Assembly (NCBI GenBank): GCA_009701715.1
Contig: WLJO01000015.1
Coordinates: 1-50,844 of the forward strand
Direction of reading: 5' to 3'
DNA length: 50,844 nucleotides
Origin: Actinomycetota bacterium
Lineage (GTDB): Bacteria; Actinomycetota; Acidimicrobiia; Acidimicrobiales; Ilumatobacteraceae
In this document: positions 45,333-50,844 of the stretch, piece by piece
How the letters are laid out: every line of letters begins with the position of its first letter
Position numbering within the stretch: position 1 is the first letter of the stretch
Notes under the pieces: generated by a model
What the model was told of the DNA's origin: nothing
Seen by the model: the letters and a program-made list of their open reading frames with translations, nothing else
The model's database searches: none
Made by a program: the position numbers and the translations under genes

Positions 45333-46193
45333 TCAGCCCTCTGCGTCGACGAGCGCAGCGAGCTCACCGATCGGCCACACGCCGCCCTTGGGAAGCAGGT
45401 CGTCCCACGCCTCAGGGCAGCGCTCCGGTGCGACGTCGGAGAGCGGGTGCAGCACGAAGCGGCGCTGGGCGATGCGCGGGTGCGGAACGAGGAGATCCTC
45501 AGTGCTGATGGTGGCGTCGTCGTAGAACAGCAGGTCGATATCGAGCGTGCGGGGCCCCCAGTGCACGATTCGCTGCCGGCCCGCCATCGCCTCGATGCGC
45601 TGGCAGCGGCGGATGAGCGCGAACGGGTCGAGCGGCGTCTCCACCACGGCAACCATGTTGAGGTAGGCGCCCTGTTGGTCCGGTCCCCCGACCGCATCGG
45701 TCTCGTAGACGCGGGACACCCGGACCACGGAGCCGAGCTGTTCCACACCGAAGCGGAGGAACCCGACACGGTCGCCGAGATTGCTCCCGAGCGCAACGAT
45801 GGCGAGGTGCTGCTGGCGGGCCGGCACATTGAGCTGCTTGCGATCGCGACGGATGCCCACCGCAGTCGACTGCAGGTCCTCGGGAATCGGCGGGCGCAGC
45901 TTGGTCAGCGTGACCTCCACCGCCTCGACACGATCGACCAGCAGCGCCTCCGCAGCGATGCGGTGCGCGAGGCGCTCGAGCAGGAGGTCCTTGGACTCAC
46001 GCATCACGGCTGCGGCCCGCTCGGCAACCAAGCCGTAGTGGGCGGTGTCGGCAAGCTCGTCGGAGAACCCCGCGTCCGACAGATCCACCTCGAGCACGAG
46101 ATTCACCTCGAGGGGCTGTGGCGCCTCACGCTCGTGCGGCAAGACTCCCACGAGTGTCATCACACGAAGTCCGTTGATCTCGATCCGGTCCAT
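45333..46193 (-). CDS. Fused dihydroneopterin aldolase - HPPK (FolB-FolK)
   Basis: 286 aa. Residues 1-118 are FolB (DRIEINGLRVMTLVGVLPHERE, then LLERLAHRIAAEAL and VTLTKLRPP). After a short linker, residues about 127-286 are FolK (IVALGSNLGDRVGFLRFGV, with RVYETDAVGGPDQ and the catalytic WGPRTLDIDLLFYDD). The fusion catalyses two successive steps of tetrahydrofolate synthesis, from dihydroneopterin to the pyrophosphorylated pterin. The ATG has a purine-rich SD (GAGAGGGGG). It converges with the DHPS-like gene. Confidence 0.93.
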   Translation of the reverse strand: MDRIEINGLRVMTLVGVLPHEREAPQPLEVNLVLEVDLSDAGFSDELADTAHYGLVAERAAAVMRESKDLLLERLAHRIAAEALLVDRVEAVEVTLTKLRPPIPEDLQSTAVGIRRDRKQLNVPARQQHLAIVALGSNLGDRVGFLRFGVEQLGSVVRVSRVYETDAVGGPDQQGAYLNMVAVVETPLDPFALIRRCQRIEAMAGRQRIVHWGPRTLDIDLLFYDDATISTEDLLVPHPRIAQRRFVLHPLSDVAPERCPEAWDDLLPKGGVWPIGELAALVDAEG

Positions 46194-46266
46194 GGCGACC
46201 CCCTCTCTCGCGGCACGTTATCTACGGCTGGTGTCGAACCCCCGTGGCCCGACCGGCTCGAACAGG

Positions 46267-47706
46267 TCAGCCGTTGGCCGTGCGCCGTTCCTGCAGAAGC
46301 GCAGTGACAACCTTGCCGTCGGCCTGCCCCTTCGTGGCTTTCATCACACGGCCGACGAGCGCGCCCGCTGCCTTCTCCTCGCCCGCGCAGTACTTGCCCC
46401 AAGCAGCAGGCTCTCCCGCAATGGCCTCGTCGACTGCCACGGCGATCGCGCTCGTGTCCATCGCTTCGTAGCCCTTCGACCTCGCGATGGCCGCTGGGTC
46501 CGCGCTGGCGGTCTCCAGCATCGCTGCCAGCACGTCCTTGGCCTGGGTAGCGGTGAGTTCACCGCTGCGCTCCATCACCGTGAGTCTCGCGAGTCCGTCC
46601 GCCGGCACGGCGGGGTTCGGGCCCGCCTCCGCGAAGGCCTGCTGGACGTACACGAGTACACGCTCCCCGACCCCGCCCGCGTCCACCGACGCGAGTACGT
46701 ACGCGTCCTGACCGCGATCGACGACTGTCCACACTGCGGCGCTGTCGGCGGGAACCCCGAGGAAGGCACCGAGCGCTGCCCGCCGGGCCGCAGGGAGCAC
46801 CGGCATCGCGCTGCGCACCCGCTCGATCCACTCACGGTCGGGCACGAGCGGCACGAGATCCGGCTCGAGGAAGTAGCGGTAGTCGTCCGCATCCTCCTTC
46901 ACTCGCAGGGTGTGGGTGCGCCCGTCGCTCTCGTTCCAGTGCCGGGTCTCCTGACGGATCCGGTCTCCCGCCTCGAGCAGGTCGACCTGACGCCGTGCCT
47001 CGTACTCGATGGCCCGACCGAGGGACCGGACCGAGTTCACGTTCTTGATCTCGCAGCGGGTGCCGAGCGGTTCTCCCGGCCGGCGCACCGACACGTTCGC
47101 GTCGACTCGCATCGAGCCCTCTTCCATCTTGGCGTCCGAGGCCTCGATGGCAACGAGAATCGCCCGCAGTTCGTTGACATAGTCCTTGGCCTGGTCGACC
47201 GTGCGGATGTCTGGCCGAGACACGATCTCCACGAGCGGCACGCCGGCACGGTTGAAGTCGATGAGACTGCCCTCGCTGCCGTGGATCCGCCCGTCGCCGC
47301 CTACGTGGGTGGACTTGCCGGTGTCTTCCTCGAGGTGCGCTCGCTCCACACCTATCCGCGTGCCGTCGGGAAGGTCCAAGAAGCCGTCGAGGTTGAGCGG
47401 CTGGTCGTACTGGCTGATCTGGTACGCCTTGGGCATATCCGGGTAGAAGTAGTTCTTCCGGTGGAACGTGCACGGTTCGATCCGGCAGTTGAGCGCGAGG
47501 CCCACCCGCATCGCGAGCTCGACAGCATGCTCGTTGAGTACCGGGAGCGCACCGGGGAGCCCGAGGGTGACGGGGTCGATGTGCACATTTGCGTCGTCGC
47601 CGAAGCGGTTCGGGCTCCCGCTGAACAGCTTCGTGCGCGTGGCGAGCTCCACATGCACCTCGAGGCCCACGACCAATTCCCATCCGGGGACGATCTGCTC
47701 GCTCAC
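46267..47706 (-). CDS. gatB: Asp/Glu-tRNA amidotransferase subunit B
   Basis: 479 aa. Motifs GLEVHVEL, YFYPDMPKAYQISQYDQP, HLEEDTGKS, DFNRAGVPLVEIVSRPD and the C-terminal YqeY-like tail (AGALVGRVMKATKGQADGK) are standard. It binds the misacylated tRNA and phosphorylates its Asp/Glu carboxylate, and GatA supplies ammonia. It overlaps the gatA stop by 4 bp. The 73-bp gap from its end to the folB start holds the latter's SD. Confidence 0.96.
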   Translation of the reverse strand: MSEQIVPGWELVVGLEVHVELATRTKLFSGSPNRFGDDANVHIDPVTLGLPGALPVLNEHAVELAMRVGLALNCRIEPCTFHRKNYFYPDMPKAYQISQYDQPLNLDGFLDLPDGTRIGVERAHLEEDTGKSTHVGGDGRIHGSEGSLIDFNRAGVPLVEIVSRPDIRTVDQAKDYVNELRAILVAIEASDAKMEEGSMRVDANVSVRRPGEPLGTRCEIKNVNSVRSLGRAIEYEARRQVDLLEAGDRIRQETRHWNESDGRTHTLRVKEDADDYRYFLEPDLVPLVPDREWIERVRSAMPVLPAARRAALGAFLGVPADSAAVWTVVDRGQDAYVLASVDAGGVGERVLVYVQQAFAEAGPNPAVPADGLARLTVMERSGELTATQAKDVLAAMLETASADPAAIARSKGYEAMDTSAIAVAVDEAIAGEPAAWGKYCAGEEKAAGALVGRVMKATKGQADGKVVTALLQERRTANG

Positions 47707-49127
47707 TTTGCGGCCTCCTCGAGCGCTGCGGCGACACGGAACATCACCGGTTCGCCGAGTGTCGGCGCCATGATCTGCACGCCCGCCGGGAGCCCAAGCT
47801 CGGCCGTGCCGAACGGCACGCTCATCGCCGGGTGTCCGACGAGGTTGGTCGGGATCGTGTACGTGTCGCAGAGGTACATGGCGAGCGGGTTGTCCCCCTT
47901 GGACCCCAACTCGAACGCGACCGTCGGAGACGTGGGTGTGAGCAGCACGTCCGCCTTTGCGTACGCTGCAGCGAAGTCGTTGGCGATGAGACGCCGGATC
48001 TTGAGGGCCTTGCCGTAGTAGGCGTCGAAGTAGCCCGCAGACAACGCATAGGTGCCGATCATGATGCGACGCTTCACCTCGTCGCCGAAGCCGGCAGCGC
48101 GGGTGGCGCTGTACATCGCGTTCGTGTCCGGTGCCTCGACCCGCATGCCGAAGCGCACGCCGTCGTAGCGTGCGAGGTTGCTCGACGCCTCTGCCGGGGC
48201 CACGAGGTAGTAGGCGGTGAGCCCGTAGGTGAACGCAGGCACCTGAACGTCGACGATGCTCGCGCCCTGCGCCTCAAGCGCAGCAAAGGCCGCATCGAGG
48301 CGGGCCATGATGCCGGGATCAGCCCCGGCGGGCAGGTCGGTGATCCGCCCGATGCGAAGACCCTCGACACCCTTGCCGAGTTCCTGACGCAGTTGCATCG
48401 CCGGCTGGGGGATGCTCGTCGAGTCCCGGGCGTCGTGACCGCTGATGACCTCCATGAGCAACGCAGCGTCCTCGACGGTGTGCGTGAACGGGCCGATCTG
48501 GTCGAGGCTGCTCGCGAAGGCGATCAGGCCGTACCGGGACACAGCCCCGTAGGTGGGCTTCACGCCCACCACTCCGCACAGCGCTGCGGGCTGGCGGATG
48601 GACCCTCCCGTGTCGGAGCCGATAGCGACCGTTGCGAAGTCAGCGGCCACGGCAGCTGCTGAGCCGCCGGACGACCCGCCGGGCACGCGGGACGTATCAA
48701 GCGGGTTCCGTGTGGGGCCGAACGCCGAGTTCTCCGTGGATGAGCCCATGGCGAACTCGTCGAGGTTGGTCTTGCCGACGAACACGGCGCCGGCGGCCGC
48801 TAGGCGCTCAACGACCGATGCGTCGTACGGAGGCTTCCAGCCCTCGAGGATCCGGGAGGAGCACGTGGTGGGTACTCCACGGGTGCACAGGTTGTCCTTC
48901 AGCGCGATCGTGACTCCGGCGAGCGGGCCCAGATCCTCGCCGGCAGCAACCCGCCGGTCGATGTCTGCTGCGCGGGCTCGCGCCGCATCCTGCGTCACCA
49001 GGTTGAACGCGTGAATCTCCGCCTCGCGGGAGGCGACGCGCGCAAGGTGCTCCTCGAGCACGTCGGCTGCCCGGAGCGAACCGGAACGAACCCCTGCCGC
49101 CGTATCGACCGCTGTGCGCGGCGTCAC
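47703..49127 (-). CDS. gatA: Asp/Glu-tRNA amidotransferase subunit A
   Basis: 474 aa amidase-signature enzyme. The catalytic Lys lies in TIALKDNLCTRG, the Ser pair in PGGSSGGSAAAVAA and GSDTGGSIRQPAA. It hydrolyses glutamine and channels ammonia to GatB for Asn-tRNA or Gln-tRNA formation. It overlaps gatC upstream and gatB downstream by 4 bp each, so the three subunits are translationally coupled. Confidence 0.97.
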   Translation of the reverse strand: MTPRTAVDTAAGVRSGSLRAADVLEEHLARVASREAEIHAFNLVTQDAARARAADIDRRVAAGEDLGPLAGVTIALKDNLCTRGVPTTCSSRILEGWKPPYDASVVERLAAAGAVFVGKTNLDEFAMGSSTENSAFGPTRNPLDTSRVPGGSSGGSAAAVAADFATVAIGSDTGGSIRQPAALCGVVGVKPTYGAVSRYGLIAFASSLDQIGPFTHTVEDAALLMEVISGHDARDSTSIPQPAMQLRQELGKGVEGLRIGRITDLPAGADPGIMARLDAAFAALEAQGASIVDVQVPAFTYGLTAYYLVAPAEASSNLARYDGVRFGMRVEAPDTNAMYSATRAAGFGDEVKRRIMIGTYALSAGYFDAYYGKALKIRRLIANDFAAAYAKADVLLTPTSPTVAFELGSKGDNPLAMYLCDTYTIPTNLVGHPAMSVPFGTAELGLPAGVQIMAPTLGEPVMFRVAAALEEAAK

Positions 49128-49426
49128 AGGTCGATCCCGAGGATCGGCGGGACGCGGAAGCGGTGCTGCTCGGCGGCCGGAGCCATGGCGAGCACCTCGT
49201 CACGATCCAGGGTCGGCTGCTCGACGTCGGGGCGCATGACGTTCACCAGCGGGAACGGTTGGCTCATCGGCTCGACACCCGAGAGATCGAGAGCATCGAT
49301 GTCCTCGAAGTGGTCGAGCATCTTCGCGAGTTGCTCGGTGTAGCGGTCGAGGTCTGCCTCGGACATGTTCAGGCGGGCCAGTTTGGCCACCTTCGCGACG
49401 TCGGCCCTAGTGATGTGAACGGACAC
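49124..49426 (-). CDS. gatC: Asp/Glu-tRNA amidotransferase subunit C
   Basis: 100 aa from GTG 49426 (reading VSVHITRADVAKVAKLARL), the start that fits the family length of about 95-100. The N-terminal helix pair and the tail DEVLAMAPAAEQHRFRVPPIL are typical. It wraps around GatA and holds the complex together. First gene of gatCAB, with a -10 8 nt upstream. Confidence 0.95.
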   Translation of the reverse strand: MSVHITRADVAKVAKLARLNMSEADLDRYTEQLAKMLDHFEDIDALDLSGVEPMSQPFPLVNVMRPDVEQPTLDRDEVLAMAPAAEQHRFRVPPILGIDL

Positions 49427-49434
49427 AAGGGGCG

Positions 49435-49440
49435 AGGATA
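49435..49440 (-). promoter_or_regulatory. -10 TATCCT for gatCAB
   Basis: TATCCT then 8 nt then GTG at 49426 on the minus strand, with no SD. It lies in the 31-bp gap after lgt, suggesting that gatCAB has its own leaderless transcript. Confidence 0.45.
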
Positions 49441-49457
49441 CGGCCCGCGGGCCTCGG

Positions 49458-50363
49458 TCAGCCTGCCGCGCCCTGATCCGGCTCGTCCGGGGGCGAATCC
49501 TCGCCAGTGACGACACCGGCCGGCACGTCCCCGGGGGCGTCGTTAGCCTCGACGGTCTCGGGCCGACGGGAATCCCACACGAGCCACGCCACAGCACCGA
49601 CGAAGACGATCATCGAGACCCAGGTATTCACCCGGAGTCCGGCGATCTCGTTGGCACGATCGATCCTCAGGCTTTCCACGCCGAATCGCAGCGCCGAGTA
49701 CCCAACGAGGTACATCGCGAGCAGGCGACCCGGCCGGGGCTTCCGGTACCGGTCGATGAGGATGAGTACGACGCAGATCAGCACGTTGCCGATCGACTCG
49801 TACAGGAAGGTCGGATGGAACAGCGTGCCCGAGTCGTATCCGAGCGGCAGGTGATCGTCGTCCACCCGCAGGCCCCACGGCAGCGTGGTGGGACGGCCGA
49901 ACAGTTCCTGGTTCCAGTAGTTGCCCCACCGCCCGATCGCCTGCGCAAGCGGGATGCTCGGCGCCGTGATCGTTGCGATACGGCGCGCGCTGATGCCCTG
50001 CCGCTTCGCTGCGGCGATCCCGACGATGATGCCGGCGATGAGGCCACCCGGGATGCCGAGACCGCCCTGCCAGATCTTCGGGATATCCGAGAGATGGTGC
50101 TGGTACCGGCTCCAGTCGGTGATGACGTGGTAGATCCGCGATCCGATCATCCCGGCGATCACGCTCCAGATGATCACGGTCGACATCTGGTCCTTGTTGC
50201 CCCACTGCTTCTTCTCGGCGCGGTACGAGGCCAGCCAGCCTGCGGCGAGCACGCCCAGACCGATCATCAAGCCGTATGCGCTGAGGCGCAGCGGACCGAG
50301 CTTGACCGATCCGGAGCCGGGGCTCGGGATCGCAGCAACAAGGGCGTGGGGGATGGGGAGCAT
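49458..50363 (-). CDS. lgt: Prolipoprotein diacylglyceryl transferase
   Basis: 301 aa from ATG 50363; a TTG one codon earlier is possible. About seven membrane helices. The Lgt signature lies in AQAIGRWGNYWNQELFGRPT, with SRIYHVITDW before it and HPTFLYESIGN and YSALRFGVESLR after it. The C-terminus extends into an acidic Pro/Asp-rich cytoplasmic tail (after residue 270). It adds diacylglycerol to the lipobox Cys of lipoproteins. It lies 8 bp downstream of a hydrolase gene on the same strand. Confidence 0.96.
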   Translation of the reverse strand: MLPIPHALVAAIPSPGSGSVKLGPLRLSAYGLMIGLGVLAAGWLASYRAEKKQWGNKDQMSTVIIWSVIAGMIGSRIYHVITDWSRYQHHLSDIPKIWQGGLGIPGGLIAGIIVGIAAAKRQGISARRIATITAPSIPLAQAIGRWGNYWNQELFGRPTTLPWGLRVDDDHLPLGYDSGTLFHPTFLYESIGNVLICVVLILIDRYRKPRPGRLLAMYLVGYSALRFGVESLRIDRANEIAGLRVNTWVSMIVFVGAVAWLVWDSRRPETVEANDAPGDVPAGVVTGEDSPPDEPDQGAAG

Positions 50364-50371
50364 CAAGACGT

Positions 50372-50844
50372 TCAGCGCCCGGCAACCCGGAGACCGAACG
50401 CCACAGACCGCTCGAACACGAGGTCCTTGTCGTAGTCCATCGTTGCAACGTGGTAACTGCGCTCGAGAGCAACGCGCTCGACCGGACCCGCAAAGCCGGC
50501 AGCGAGGAAATCCGCCTGCGCCGGGTCCACCACGTGATCCTGCGGCGAGTTGAGCAGGAGCAGCGGCATCGTCATTGACGAGTACCTCGGTGCGAGGTCC
50601 TCAAGGCCTGCCATGAGCGAGAGCAGCGGGTTGATGGGCGTGCCCTCGTACGCCGTTTCCCTCACGTCCGGGTCCGCGATGTCCGAACCGATCCCAGGGA
50701 TCAGCGACATCCCCTGCTCGAGGAAGTCCTCGAGCATCTCAATGACCTCTGGCGGCTGGGGCTGGGTGGCCGGGTTGATGCAGACGAGCCCGAGCACCTC
50801 GGGGTGCATCGATCCGACCCACAGCGTGAGGGCCCCGCCCATGC
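50372..50844 (-). CDS. Alpha/beta hydrolase (carboxylesterase type), 5' part beyond window
   Basis: The 157 visible codons are the C-terminal part. The window edge cuts just after the expected nucleophile elbow: the first complete codons read MGG, as in GxSMGG. The catalytic Asp is likely in LNSPQDHVVDP and the His in ERSYHVATMDYDKD. The SxHxxTxDxxKxxV pattern resembles Est30-type carboxylesterases and monoglyceride lipases. It probably hydrolyses short-chain or lipid esters. It is cotranscribed with lgt. Confidence 0.85.
   Translation of the reverse strand, partial: MGGALTLWVGSMHPEVLGLVCINPATQPQPPEVIEMLEDFLEQGMSLIPGIGSDIADPDVRETAYEGTPINPLLSLMAGLEDLAPRYSSMTMPLLLLNSPQDHVVDPAQADFLAAGFAGPVERVALERSYHVATMDYDKDLVFERSVAFGLRVAGR

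Noticed and set aside
46045-48018. 657-codon plus-strand frame opposite gatB/gatA
   Set aside because: It runs antisense across two well-conserved genes and has no domain.

Overview
The window is a GC-rich, gene-dense chromosome segment of an actinobacterium. The order rpmE - (unknown) - prfA - prmC ... glyA - wecA - atpZ - atpI - atpBEFF'HAGDC, the folP2-like/gpgS pair and the gatCAB block are typical of Actinomycetota. Thr-rich linkers, a mature subunit-b/b' ATP synthase and mostly leaderless starts lead me to suggest the class Acidimicrobiia. That placement is an inference. I see no tRNA, rRNA, CRISPR array, insertion sequence or prophage, and no stretch of 300 bases lacks a gene.

Layout. 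1-5790: a secreted collagen-like protein (minus strand, running off the left edge) is divergent from a giant two-module GT-C type membrane glycosyltransferase and a polyprenyl-phosphate sugar synthase. 5795-9911: lipid/acyl-CoA genes (acyl-CoA dehydrogenase, SDR, divergent enoyl-CoA hydratase) and an unknown exported membrane protein with a His-rich motif. 9924-19175 (minus): the complete F1Fo ATP synthase operon with two different b-type stator subunits, preceded by atpI, atpZ and a WecA-like phospho-sugar transferase. 19289-27926: glyA, rpiB, a thiolase-like protein without the usual nucleophile, a DPP-IV-like peptidase, prmC, prfA, an unknown protein and rpmE. 27991-33170: a SNF2 helicase with a SWIM zinc-finger partner, and an acyl-CoA ligase.

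33305-43621: an L,D-transpeptidase with Thr-rich tails, an MBL hydrolase, a DUF2889 protein, a rhomboid-like protein lacking the catalytic serine, an MFS transporter, a thioredoxin-fold protein without CxxC, a PPOX-class flavoprotein, and an HtrA/PDZ protease divergent from an OmpR-type two-component system (recalling mprAB-pepD), then a GDT1-type cation exchanger. 43629-50844: gpgS, a dihydropteroate-synthase-like gene, a folB-folK fusion, gatB-gatA-gatC, lgt and the C-terminal part of an alpha/beta hydrolase.

Two themes stand out. First, the Thr-rich collagen-like surface protein is encoded back to back with lipid-linked glycosylation genes, which suggests a surface O-glycosylation pair. 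Second, a TANNNT -10 hexamer lies 6-10 nt upstream of many start codons with no Shine-Dalgarno sequence, so leaderless transcription seems to be the rule for first genes here. Genes inside operons use SD sites or stop/start overlaps instead.
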